47,536 nucleotides of DNA from Acidobacteriota bacterium (GTDB taxonomy: Bacteria > Acidobacteriota > Terriglobia > Bryobacterales > Bryobacteraceae). Below the pieces are notes generated by a model, which saw nothing but the letters and a program-made list of their open reading frames with translations, made no database searches and was not told where the DNA came from. Below are positions 1 through 8,739 of this stretch, piece by piece (the stretch's first letter is position 1; each line of letters begins with the position of its first letter). The translations under genes were made by a program, and so were the position numbers. The stretch spans positions 1 to 47,536 of the forward strand of contig VFZO01000017.1 in the NCBI GenBank assembly GCA_016871155.1, written 5' to 3'.

Positions 1-211
1 GCCATTCCGGCCACTGAACGGCGCTCGGGTCGCTTTCCAGCGTCGCCCTGTCCTCCGCTCAGTTCCCATCATCTTAAACCCATCCGCTACTCGCGGCGAA
101 AAATTACACCCAACTATTGACACGGGCGGGTTCAATGCCGGTCCTCGGCAATTTCACCACGTTGTAACCGAACTTGTTCAAAAACGTTATGCTCGGATCC
201 TTGCATGCCAT
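1..211 (-). pseudogene. Probable bacterial gasdermin (bGSDM), N-terminus only, frame broken
   Basis: An ATG at 211 sits 6 nt after a perfect AGGAGG and opens MACKDPSITFLNKFGYN, then VVKLPRTGIEP, before the frame diverges and stops at 104-106 (35 codons). A Cys at position 3, a DP pair and a GYNVV(K/R)LPR..I.P stretch match what I recall of bacterial gasdermin N-termini; in characterised members the N-terminal Cys is palmitoylated and the protein forms membrane pores after protease cleavage. Downstream, other frames hold fragments that could be continuations (LGVI with RRE near 95-75; DRATLESDPSAVQWPE near 50-5), suggesting several frameshifts rather than a clean truncation. It lies 73 nt after the nSTAND1 gene on the same strand. 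The family call is from memory without a search. The gene could also be an unrelated small protein. Confidence 0.5.
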
Positions 212-217
212 ATATGG

Positions 218-223
218 CCTCCT
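218..223 (-). promoter_or_regulatory. Ribosome binding site AGGAGG for the gasdermin-like start
   Basis: A perfect AGGAGG (CCTCCT on the plus strand) lies 6 nt upstream of the ATG at 211. This shows that the short reading frame is a genuine former or present gene start rather than a chance ORF. Confidence 0.65.
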
Positions 224-284
224 AGTCTCACTAGCGCAAACGTATTTCCGTATAGGACACGCTTGCAGGAGATATTCTACATGT

Positions 285-2762
285 TCACTTCTTCCGTTGT
301 TCCGACACCGCCTCCAACGTCTTTTGCAACGCGTCCGCCCGCTCTCGCAAGTGGGAGTCGCCGTAGTACCCCTGGTTCGCCATCTGTTCGATGAACTTTC
401 GCGTTCGCAGAATGTTCGCTTCGGTCCATGCCGATGCGTCGGTGTTTTGCAGAAAATAGAACGCGTTGGCGGTGGCCTGCGCGTCCGTGCCCTTCCCCAG
501 CACGCGCAACGTCTCCTCCACCGCGTCGCTGGAGCCACTGTAATCCGCGACGAGCGGCGCGATCGCCGATTGGGCCGTTTGCGGCTGCGCCTTTGCGACT
601 TGCGCGACCAGAGCCTGCACCACCTGCCTCGAAGGCTGCTCGAACCAGATTTCGAACTGATACGGCACTGCTTTTGAACCCGACTTTTCGAACCGGCCGA
701 TATAGCGCAGATGCATTTGCCCTCCCAGGGCGGCCGCGATTCGCTCCGCCCCCGCCTTTTGCGAAGCGCGAAAGTAACGAAATTCGCGGTCGGCTGGGCC
801 CACGGTTAGAGCTTCGATTCCGGGGGCCTCGCAATTGAGAGTTCGCAGCCGCTGCCGCATCTCCTCGGCGGTTTTCCTTTGCTCCGGGGCTTCACGGCGT
901 ACATGAATGTAGACCGCGCACGCATTTGGGGGCAGCCCGCCGGACGGAGTTGGTGCCGTCGTGGACAGTCCGTCCGAAACGGCCCGGTTCGCCAGTTCCG
1001 TCAGGCTTCGAATCCGCTCCGCGCTCTCTGCGCGAACGCTCTCCGCCACAGCTTGCAATCGCCTGGCCTCGTTCTCGGCGCCTTTGGCTTCATAGCGTTT
1101 TTTCACAGCGTAGACAACAGCTATGACCGCCACCAGTGCGAACGCCGCCGTCCAACGCAGGTACTTCTCGGTGATCTTCGCCTGCCGGCGCTCTTTTTCC
1201 AAAGTCTCGGCCTTCTGCGTCTCCTCTTCACATTGGCGGATGGATCTGGTCAAGTACTCCTTTTCCACGGCCAGCAGCAGTGCGTCGCCATCCCACTTCC
1301 GGAACTCTTCCAACTCCGATCCTCGCGCGAGCATCCAGTTCGGCTTGCCGCGCGCCTCCCAGGCGAGCGCACGGTCCCGCAGGCTGCCCGCCTGCCGCTC
1401 GACGAAAGCGCGGTTTCGTTCGGGGATCAGCTTTTCCAGGCATGGGTGCCGCAGTGTAAAGTCCGGCGCACGGCCATCCAGCAGGCGCGACATCCACAGG
1501 TGCCCCGTCGCTCCTTCGTCGGGAATGGGCACGGCCTGTCCGCCGGCCAATTGCTGAAACCAATCGCGGAGCTTCCGCTCCCGGTCGTGGTCTCCCTGCG
1601 CCGCTTCCTTCACGGCTTCGTCGTAGACTTGCTGCAACTCGCGATCCGACCTCTCCAGCCAGATTCCATTGCACTCGCGAACCGGCGCAACCAGCCGGTC
1701 GTGCGCCAATTCGAACCATGTCACGCCGCGCGGCTCCGCCCGGACCAGATAGGTGTCGACGATTTTCGCGACCAATGCGTTCGGAAGCCCTCCGCTCTGC
1801 GCGGCCTCTTGCCGCACCTGATTACGGAGCCCATCAGGAGTAATCAACCGGAATTGAAACCACTCCCGGATCGACCGCTGCAGCGCCCAATCCTCTCCGG
1901 CGATCTTTAAAACGGCGCCGTCGTAGTAGCCCTTCAACGCTGTGTCGACATCGCCGATATCCTCTACGTCGATGCGTTCGTCGTCCGGCCGCATCCGCTC
2001 CCAGATGTCGAAGCAGACCACCTGGAGTTGCAGCGGCTCCACGTACTGTCCGGCCTCTTCCCGCAGAGTGCCGTCGAGCTCCTGAATCTTCACCTTCGCC
2101 AGATTTTCGACCAGATAGTCCACCGCGCCCGGCGCGAACTTGCGCCCGGTCTCCGCCGTAGGACCTTCGATCGCTTCGGCTGCCGCCCGCCGGTTCAACC
2201 GGTCGATGCGGTACCGGTTTTGAAAGTGGGTTGGGATCAATCTGGAATAGGGATCGAACGGCGCCAGATAGTCCTCCCGAAGCACGAAGAGCGCCCACAG
2301 CCCGGGATCGCTTTTCAGCAGCTCGCCCAACTCCAGAAAAAAGTGCCGCTTTTGCGCGGTATCGACCGGGTCGATTCGCAAGATCTCCTCGAACTGGTCG
2401 AAGACAAGCAGCGGATTCAGTTCTCCCCGCCGGCGAGCCACATATTCTTCCATCCGCATCTCCGGGTGGATGGCCTGAGAGCGATCGAAGCCCGCGAGAG
2501 CGCTCCAGGTGTACCGGTTTCGCACGCCGGGTGGCGGCTCGAGATTGACCCGCGTAGGCCCCCAAACGTCGAACCGGTCCGCGACCTCGGGAATCAACCC
2601 GGCCTGTACGAGCGAACTTTTGCCCGCGCCCGAAGGCGAATACAGCAGCACAATGCGTTCGGAGGTCAGCAGGTACTTCAGCTCCATCACCTCGCGAGAG
2701 CGTCCAAACAGCGGCTGTGTATCGAACGGCCGCGGACCGACATAAGGATTCCCGTTGGCCAT
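285..2762 (-). CDS. nSTAND1-type P-loop ATPase with one transmembrane helix
   Basis: 825 aa. The N-terminus reads YVGPRPF...LFGRSREV, the usual entry to nSTAND1 NTPases, followed by Walker A SPSGAGKSS (about 42-50), Walker B LLVFDQFEEI (about 118-127) and a winged-helix-like WFELAHDRLVAPVRE (about 349-363). STAND ATPases act as signal-sensing switches that oligomerise. A charged coiled-coil-like segment (about 505-532) leads into one hydrophobic helix (about 537-552), then a second helical segment and a C-terminal globular part (about 612-825) that I do not recognise and that may be the sensor. Its ATG lies 4 nt after the CHAT-SIR2 stop, with AGGAGG at 2773-2778 inside the upstream gene, so translation is probably coupled. 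I infer that it relays a signal to the CHAT protease at the membrane. Confidence 0.88.
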   Translation of the reverse strand: MANGNPYVGPRPFDTQPLFGRSREVMELKYLLTSERIVLLYSPSGAGKSSLVQAGLIPEVADRFDVWGPTRVNLEPPPGVRNRYTWSALAGFDRSQAIHPEMRMEEYVARRRGELNPLLVFDQFEEILRIDPVDTAQKRHFFLELGELLKSDPGLWALFVLREDYLAPFDPYSRLIPTHFQNRYRIDRLNRRAAAEAIEGPTAETGRKFAPGAVDYLVENLAKVKIQELDGTLREEAGQYVEPLQLQVVCFDIWERMRPDDERIDVEDIGDVDTALKGYYDGAVLKIAGEDWALQRSIREWFQFRLITPDGLRNQVRQEAAQSGGLPNALVAKIVDTYLVRAEPRGVTWFELAHDRLVAPVRECNGIWLERSDRELQQVYDEAVKEAAQGDHDRERKLRDWFQQLAGGQAVPIPDEGATGHLWMSRLLDGRAPDFTLRHPCLEKLIPERNRAFVERQAGSLRDRALAWEARGKPNWMLARGSELEEFRKWDGDALLLAVEKEYLTRSIRQCEEETQKAETLEKERRQAKITEKYLRWTAAFALVAVIAVVYAVKKRYEAKGAENEARRLQAVAESVRAESAERIRSLTELANRAVSDGLSTTAPTPSGGLPPNACAVYIHVRREAPEQRKTAEEMRQRLRTLNCEAPGIEALTVGPADREFRYFRASQKAGAERIAAALGGQMHLRYIGRFEKSGSKAVPYQFEIWFEQPSRQVVQALVAQVAKAQPQTAQSAIAPLVADYSGSSDAVEETLRVLGKGTDAQATANAFYFLQNTDASAWTEANILRTRKFIEQMANQGYYGDSHLRERADALQKTLEAVSEQRKK

Positions 2763-2766
2763 GGCG

Positions 2767-4812
2767 TCAGATCCTCCTGGTTCCGTTGGCCGCCGACGCG
2801 AGGGGTGGCATGGCGTCCAACTGGCGCTTCAGTTCCCGCAGAAAATCCGCAGAAGTGCCCCAGTAGATATCGATCTTGGAGTTCAGGAAGTACCGCTCCA
2901 GGTACTTCTTGGCACGTTGCGCATTCGCCACATTTTCTTCGCTCGGGTCCAGTTGAACGCCCACGTGATTGAAGCCCTGCAAAAGCCGGTGCCCGCCCTT
3001 GGCCAAAATCATCCGGAATAGAACGCGGAACTTCCAATCGTCGAGCGGAAAGCCAAGAAAAAGCAGGGATCCGGTCAGCAACGCGTCGCTGACGACGGGC
3101 GGCATCAGTTGATAGCGCGTGGTCCGGATAAGGTAGTCGAAAAAGTCATCCTCGGTTAGGACCCACGTCGATTCGGTCTGCGTCTTGCCAAACACATAGT
3201 AGACGATCGGTTTGGCGGCCGTGGCGGTGGCCGGAAGCGCGGACCTGTCCTGGTCGTCGCGCCGCTCGTCCCGCCATTCGGTGATCACTGCGGCCGGCTG
3301 TTTGAAACCTTCGCCCGACGGGGTTCGCGCCAAGACCAGCTCCAGCATGGAATCCGCACCGGCGTTCACGAACACCTTGGCGTTCAGACTGGCCACGATC
3401 CGCAGGGGATCCGCTGGGTCCGCCGCCAGCGCCGTCGCGACCTTTTCTACCAGGTCCGGATCGCCGGCCGGAACACCCAGCCGCCTACCCGCGTTGTCCA
3501 AGTTCACTCCAAGGCCTTCGATCACCGTTTCGCGAGCATGCGCGGGCCCATGCACGGTCAAAGCGAACTGTGAGACCTTCGCCAGGTCGGTCCGGTCGTG
3601 CGACTCTAACGGAAATTGCATGGTCTGCGCCAACTCGCTGGCGAGTGCGCGCGTGCCGCCGAACACGTGCTCGGCGACGTCCGGTCCGACAATCGGTACG
3701 CACGCTCCGCGCTGCACAAACCTGCAAATGGACTGCCACTGTTCAAAGTCGCTTTGCCCGCCTTCGAAGCCCGGCTCATACCAGATTCGTCCGCCCCGCA
3801 ACCGGAGAAAAAGCGCGGGCATCCAGTAGTCCTCGTAGAGGCGTACCTCGCCGCGCGCCACCGACATCGCACGATCCGCCTGTCCGTCCCTCAGCAATTC
3901 GAGAAAGAACCGCTTGAAAAACTCCGCCGCCGTTCGCATCGTGACGCTGGCCTGCATGGCAATAACGGCCGGGACGCCGGCCTCCGCCAGGCGCGGCCCC
4001 AAGCCGGAGAGCGCCACGCCGCGCTTGCCCGCGCTTTGGCACGACGCCAGAACTACCAGCCGCGGCCTGTGATCCAACTCCCGAATCCTCTGCACAAGGT
4101 CCGTACCGCGCGTTTTGTCCTCTTCCTCCAGGCAGATATAAGGCTCCTGGCGTTCGAGGATGCCGTGACAAATCAAGTAGAGAATGTCGAATCCATCTCG
4201 CAGTTTCGCCGCTATTTCGTTCAGCGCCACTGGACCGCCGCTGCCCAGGATCGTCACGTCGATATCCCGCAGCGTCTCCTGGACCAACGCCCGCTCGGCT
4301 TCGACGTCGATCGGTTCCAGTTCCAATTGGCCAGCCCGGCTTGGGTTCGCGATGACAGCTAGCGCCGTAAGCCGCGACTTTGGACGCAGCCGGATGGGCC
4401 GCCAGTCCTGCCCGCTCGCGAGGAAGCGGGATGCAATAGTCTGCTCGCCCAGGAAAAGCGGCTCGTCCGCCAGATCCGGATCGCGCAGGGTCTCCCAGTG
4501 TAGGGAGTGCAACTCGGGCGCACTCGGCTCGATGGTGAATCGCACACGAAGTATGGCTTCCTGCTGCTGAGCGGCAGTGCGGAACCGGCCAAACCAAAGC
4601 TTCACTTCGGCGGTGAAGAACGCGGCGGCCAACTCGCGGCCATACTGATCGGGAAAGAAGTTGCGAACCGAAGCCGGGTCGAACTCGACGATTGGGTCGG
4701 GGTCAGCGCGCAATTCGGCGTCGTCGCCAGGACCGTTAAAGCGCATCCCCAGTGCGAAGGTCCGCTCGTCCTTCTTGCGGATCGCGATTTCCAGATCGGC
4801 GTAGCGGGACAT
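2767..4812 (-). CDS. CHAT caspase-like protease fused to a SIR2-like domain
   Basis: 681 aa from the ATG at 4812; a TTG at 4827 is the longer alternative, but MSRYADLEI after GACGAGAAG is the better start. The N-terminal half is a CHAT peptidase: LYLICHG supplies the catalytic His (about 216) and VVLASCQS the catalytic Cys (about 258), followed by GLGPRLAEAGVPAVIAMQ, typical of the family. From about 355 a SIR2-like domain follows (VPIVGPDVAEH, KVFVNAGADSMLELVL, LTEDDFFDYL, SLLFLGFPLDDWKFR). In active SIR2 NADases the second motif is usually TTNYD and the catalytic His sits in a LHG motif. Here these read VNAGAD and YYVFG, so the domain looks degenerate. It is the first gene of the operon with nSTAND1 and the gasdermin-like gene. 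I infer that it is the protease that would activate the gasdermin. Confidence 0.85.
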   Translation of the reverse strand: MSRYADLEIAIRKKDERTFALGMRFNGPGDDAELRADPDPIVEFDPASVRNFFPDQYGRELAAAFFTAEVKLWFGRFRTAAQQQEAILRVRFTIEPSAPELHSLHWETLRDPDLADEPLFLGEQTIASRFLASGQDWRPIRLRPKSRLTALAVIANPSRAGQLELEPIDVEAERALVQETLRDIDVTILGSGGPVALNEIAAKLRDGFDILYLICHGILERQEPYICLEEEDKTRGTDLVQRIRELDHRPRLVVLASCQSAGKRGVALSGLGPRLAEAGVPAVIAMQASVTMRTAAEFFKRFFLELLRDGQADRAMSVARGEVRLYEDYWMPALFLRLRGGRIWYEPGFEGGQSDFEQWQSICRFVQRGACVPIVGPDVAEHVFGGTRALASELAQTMQFPLESHDRTDLAKVSQFALTVHGPAHARETVIEGLGVNLDNAGRRLGVPAGDPDLVEKVATALAADPADPLRIVASLNAKVFVNAGADSMLELVLARTPSGEGFKQPAAVITEWRDERRDDQDRSALPATATAAKPIVYYVFGKTQTESTWVLTEDDFFDYLIRTTRYQLMPPVVSDALLTGSLLFLGFPLDDWKFRVLFRMILAKGGHRLLQGFNHVGVQLDPSEENVANAQRAKKYLERYFLNSKIDIYWGTSADFLRELKRQLDAMPPLASAANGTRRI

Positions 4813-4895
4813 CTTCTCGTCGTCCAAAGTGATTAGCGTAACGGCAGCGGCGCCTAGGACATGTATTTATCCAATCGGCGCCTTCAATCCTACCT

Positions 4896-6083
4896 CTATC
4901 GCGGCGCCCAGCGCCGGGCGCTCAGCAGCAGGAACGTGCCGAACGAAAAATAGATTGCCGACGTCGCGCTTAGACATGCCGCCATACCGTAGTGGCTCGA
5001 AGCGGCGGCGATGGCCACAGGCGCGATCCCGCCGCCCAGCCAACCCAGCGAATTCATCAGGCCAACGGCCGTGGCGCGCCGCTCCTCCGGAACGTAGTCG
5101 TAGAGCGTCGCCCAGATGTTCGCGTCGTACAGGCCCTTGCAAAAGCCGAATCCGATCATCGCCAGGATCAGGACCGAAACATCCAGCGTCCAGCCGGTCA
5201 GAAAGAGAAACGGCACACCGCCCAGCAGGCCCAGCGCCTGCGTCGCCGCCCGGCCGCCGCGGCGGCTGGCGCTAAGGCGGTCCGCCAGCCAGCCGCCGGT
5301 TAGTACTCCCAAAACCGACGCCAACTGCAGATACGCCGTGGCGGAGAAACCGGCCATGGACAACGTCATCTGGAAGTTGCGCACCAGGTAACTGGGCAGC
5401 CAGGTCAAGAAAATCAGGGCGACGAAGTTCGCCCCGATGAACGTCGCGATCAGCACGGGAACCATGGGGTGGTCGAAGATTGCGCGGATTGGGACGTGCC
5501 GCTCCTTCTCCCGCGGCGCCTCCGGTTCGCGGATCACCTTCCACAGCAATAATCCGAGGAGGGTTCCAGCGATGCCGAAGACGTAAAACCCGCTGCGCCA
5601 GCCGTAGTGCTGCCCAAGCAACCCGGCAAAGGTGCCGCCGGCGATAGTGCCGGCGTAGACGCTCGATTGATGCAGGGACATGGCGCGGGAGCGCGTGTCA
5701 GCGTTGTGAAACGCGCTGATTAAGGCCATGGAGGCTGGGAAATAGAAGGCTTCGCCCAGCCCTTCCAACCCGCGAAAAGTGACCAGGTGCCAGTACTTGG
5801 TGGAAAGCGCTGTGGCTATGGTGACCAGTGACCAGGCGATCAGGCCCCCAAGGACGACGGCTTTGCGGGAGAACCGGTCCCCTATCCAACCCGCGAAGGG
5901 CCCAGCCGCGGCGTAAACCCACATGAAAGAGCTGCCGACAATGCCAAGTTGGATATCGGATAATCCCATTTCTTTCTGCAGCAGAGGGAAGACGGAGAAG
6001 ATGGCCTGGCGGTCGGCGTAGTTGAAAAAACACACGAACCAGAGCATCGCGACGAGCCACCACTTGTAGGCGGAATTGTTCAT
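4896..6083 (-). CDS. MFS transporter, spinster/sugar-phosphate-permease type
   Basis: 395 aa with 12 predicted hydrophobic segments. The N-terminal FNYADRQAIFSVFPLLQ followed by GLSDIQLGIVGSSFMWVY and the GWIGDRFSRK loop 2 motif are characteristic of the MFS families that export or import organic anions, hexuronates and sugar phosphates. A basic cytoplasmic loop (REPEAPREKERHVP) divides the two six-helix halves. The substrate cannot be read from the sequence. It is divergent from speA (92 bp between starts), and its stop lies 83 nt upstream of the CHAT-SIR2 start on the same strand, so read-through into the defence-like operon is possible. Confidence 0.85.
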   Translation of the reverse strand: MNNSAYKWWLVAMLWFVCFFNYADRQAIFSVFPLLQKEMGLSDIQLGIVGSSFMWVYAAAGPFAGWIGDRFSRKAVVLGGLIAWSLVTIATALSTKYWHLVTFRGLEGLGEAFYFPASMALISAFHNADTRSRAMSLHQSSVYAGTIAGGTFAGLLGQHYGWRSGFYVFGIAGTLLGLLLWKVIREPEAPREKERHVPIRAIFDHPMVPVLIATFIGANFVALIFLTWLPSYLVRNFQMTLSMAGFSATAYLQLASVLGVLTGGWLADRLSASRRGGRAATQALGLLGGVPFLFLTGWTLDVSVLILAMIGFGFCKGLYDANIWATLYDYVPEERRATAVGLMNSLGWLGGGIAPVAIAAASSHYGMAACLSATSAIYFSFGTFLLLSARRWAPR

Positions 6084-6175
6084 GAAGGATTGATTGTACG
6101 CTGGAACCGAAAATTTGATGACTGGAGGGGCGTTTCCCCCTTACACTGAGGGTTCCGGAGGTTATTCAAATCACG

Positions 6176-8119
6176 TTGAACGCGAAGCTCACCGAAAGTC
6201 CGCAGCGGCTGGAACCGATTGACCGTTGGACGGTCACCGACGCGTCGGAGCTATATGACGTCCCGGCCTGGGGTAAAGGCTATTTTTCGATCGGCGCGAA
6301 TGGGCATGTGTTCGTCCACCCGACAAAGGACCCCGCCCGCAGCGTCGATCTCAAAAAGCTGATCGATACGCTGGTGCTGCGCGGAATCAATCCCCCCATT
6401 CTGATCCGTTTCGGCGAAATTTTGCAGGATCGCCTCGCCGAGTTGCATCAGGCGTTTCGCACGGCGATCGCCGAGCACAACTACAAGGGCATATATCAAT
6501 GCGTGTTCCCGATTAAGGTCAACCAGCAGCGCCAGGTGATCGAAGAGGTCTTTGAGTACGGCCGGCCCTTTCAGTTCGGCCTGGAAGCGGGCTCCAAACC
6601 GGAGCTGATGGCGGTGATGTCGATCGCCGACAATGCCACCCCGATTCTCTGCAACGGTTTCAAGGACGACGAATACATCGAACTGGCGATGATGGCCCGC
6701 AAGATTGGGCGCAACATCACCCCGGTGGTGGAGAAATACACCGAGCTCGAACTGATCCTCAAGCACGCGGCGCGCATGGGTGTGCGGCCGTCCGTCGGAA
6801 TTCGTCTCAAGTTGGCCAGCCGCGGCTCCGGCCGGTGGAAGAGTTCGGGCGGCTACCGCTCGAAATTCGGACTCACGGTAACGGAAGCGCTTCGGGCGTT
6901 GGAGCAACTGAAGCAGCTTGGGATGGGCGACTGCCTAAAGCTGATCCACTTTCATCTGGGAAGCCAGATCACGAACATCCGGCAGATCAAGGGCGCGGTC
7001 ATTGAAGCGGCGCGGATTTACGTGGAACTGAAACGCGCCGGAGCGGGGCTGGAGTACGTCGACGTAGGCGGCGGACTCGGAATCGACTACGATGGGTCCC
7101 AAACCGACTTCGAATCGAGCGTGAACTATACGCTGCAGGAATACGCGAACGACATTGTCTATCACATCCAAAACGTCTGCGAAGAAGCCGAAGTACCGAC
7201 GCCGAACATTATTAGTGAGAGCGGGCGTGCCGTGGCCGCTTATCACAGCGTACTGGTGTTCAACGTACTGGGCGTGAGTGGCTTCGGCGAAGAGCAGGTG
7301 CCGGCGGATGTGAACCCGGACTGGGAGCAGCCGCTCGTAGACCTGTATCAGGCGATGCGCTCCGTTTCGTCGAAGAATCTTTTGGAGAGCTACCACGATG
7401 CGCAGGGCGCGCTGGATTCCGCACTGAACCTGTTTAGCCTGGGCTACCTGACTTTGGAGCAGCGGAGCCTGGCGGAAAACATGTACTGGAACGTGGCCCG
7501 CCGGGTGTTGAGAGCGGCCAAGGACCTGGACTACTTTCCGGAGGAGCTGGAGGGCTTGGAAAACATGCTCTCCGACACGTACTTCTGCAATTTTTCGCTG
7601 TTCCAATCCATGCCGGACAGTTGGGCGATCAAGCAGTTATTCCCCATCCTGCCCGTGCACCGCCTGGAGCAAAGACCGACGCATCACGCCGTGCTCGGCG
7701 ATATTTCGTGCGATAGCGACGGCAAGATCGACCGTTTTATCGACCGGCGCGATGTGAAGAATACACTCGCGCTCCATCCGTTTTCGCCGGGGGAGCCATA
7801 TTTCCTGGGGGCCTTTCTCGTCGGTGCGTATCAGGAAATTCTTGGCGACCTGCACAATCTGTTCGGCGACACGAATGCGGTGCACGTGCTGTTGGGCGAA
7901 GGCGACGAGCCGGAGCTTGATCACGTCATCGCCGGCGATACGGTGCGCGAGGTTTTGAACTATGTCCAGTTCAATTCCGGCACGCTAATCGAAAGCTATA
8001 GAAAGGATGTGGAGCTGGCCGTCCGCGAAGGGCGCCTGACCTATGAAGAGGCCGGGCGGCTTGTACGTTTCTACGAGGATGGGATTCACGGGTACACGTA
8101 CTTGGAATCGGTGGAATGA
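6176..8119 (+). CDS. speA: Biosynthetic arginine decarboxylase
   Basis: 647 aa, the usual length for SpeA. It decarboxylates L-arginine to agmatine for polyamine synthesis, using PLP. The PLP lysine is in CVFPIKVNQQR (about 115-120), and the alanine-racemase-like barrel is followed by HFHLGSQ, DVGGGLGIDYDGS and ESGRAVAAYHSVLVF; the C-terminal FHNMLL-type region is also present. The start is set at TTG 6176: a GGAGG at 6157-6161 precedes it by 14 nt, longer than ideal, and there is no in-frame ATG before the conserved part. In-frame ATT 6164 and ATC 6170 are nearer to the SD but are rare initiators. The last codons overlap the phosphoesterase start by 4 nt. Confidence 0.93.
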   Translation: MNAKLTESPQRLEPIDRWTVTDASELYDVPAWGKGYFSIGANGHVFVHPTKDPARSVDLKKLIDTLVLRGINPPILIRFGEILQDRLAELHQAFRTAIAEHNYKGIYQCVFPIKVNQQRQVIEEVFEYGRPFQFGLEAGSKPELMAVMSIADNATPILCNGFKDDEYIELAMMARKIGRNITPVVEKYTELELILKHAARMGVRPSVGIRLKLASRGSGRWKSSGGYRSKFGLTVTEALRALEQLKQLGMGDCLKLIHFHLGSQITNIRQIKGAVIEAARIYVELKRAGAGLEYVDVGGGLGIDYDGSQTDFESSVNYTLQEYANDIVYHIQNVCEEAEVPTPNIISESGRAVAAYHSVLVFNVLGVSGFGEEQVPADVNPDWEQPLVDLYQAMRSVSSKNLLESYHDAQGALDSALNLFSLGYLTLEQRSLAENMYWNVARRVLRAAKDLDYFPEELEGLENMLSDTYFCNFSLFQSMPDSWAIKQLFPILPVHRLEQRPTHHAVLGDISCDSDGKIDRFIDRRDVKNTLALHPFSPGEPYFLGAFLVGAYQEILGDLHNLFGDTNAVHVLLGEGDEPELDHVIAGDTVREVLNYVQFNSGTLIESYRKDVELAVREGRLTYEEAGRLVRFYEDGIHGYTYLESVE

Positions 8120-8739
8120 AGCTGCTGATCTTTTCCGATTTGCATTCGGACCGGAAAGCGCTGGAGCGTCTGTTGGCGATCGAGGCCGACATCTACGTGT
8201 GCGCCGGGGATCTGGTGAGTTGGGCGCGCGGGCTGGACGCGATGGCGGAACCGCTCCGGCCGCTCGGCGAACGGGTCTGGATGCTGCCCGGCAATCACGA
8301 ATCGGAGAGCGACATCGCCCGTCTGTGCGACGCCAATGGCTTCCTGAGTCTGCATGGAAAGTCGTTTGCCATCGACGGTATTCACGTGGCGGGGCTGGGA
8401 TATTCGAATCCCACGCCCTTTCAGACTCCCGGCGAATACACCGAGGCGCAGATTGAGCAAAAGCTGTCGGCGTTCGCGGGCTTGCAGCCGCTAGTTCTGA
8501 TCTGCCACTGCCCGCCCCGCGACACGGACCTGGATGGCCTCAAGCCGGGGGCGCATTTCGGCAGTACGGCTGTCCGGGAATTTCTGCGCAACCACAAACC
8601 GGCGCGGTTCTTCTGCGGGCACATTCACGAATGCGAGGGCAAGGATGTGGTGGTGGATCAGACGCGCGGCATAAACGTAGGTAAGCGCGGATTTCTGCTC
8701 GACCTCGCGGACGTCCGGCTGCCTATGGCAAGTCGATAG
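8116..8739 (+). CDS. Calcineurin-like metallophosphoesterase
   Basis: 207 aa. All metal-binding blocks of the calcineurin-like fold are visible: FSDLHSD (D8, H10), CAGDLVSW, LPGNHESE, ICHCPPRDTDLDG and FCGHIHECEG. Such enzymes hydrolyse phosphomonoesters or cyclic nucleotides with two bound metal ions; the substrate is unknown. It begins inside the speA stop (ATGA overlap), so the two are co-translated, although no functional link to polyamine synthesis is evident. Its 3' end overlaps the tail of the convergent decayed gene by 17 nt. Confidence 0.85.
   Translation: MKLLIFSDLHSDRKALERLLAIEADIYVCAGDLVSWARGLDAMAEPLRPLGERVWMLPGNHESESDIARLCDANGFLSLHGKSFAIDGIHVAGLGYSNPTPFQTPGEYTEAQIEQKLSAFAGLQPLVLICHCPPRDTDLDGLKPGAHFGSTAVREFLRNHKPARFFCGHIHECEGKDVVVDQTRGINVGKRGFLLDLADVRLPMASR

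Noticed and set aside
100..150. Possible tRNA end: GGGTTCAATGCC looks like a T arm, and the opposite strand reads RTGIEPAR, a phrase often seen antisense to tRNAs.
   Set aside because: The T stem has a mismatch, no matching acceptor or anticodon arm is found upstream, and the reverse frame has a perfect ribosome site and a gasdermin-like N-terminus.
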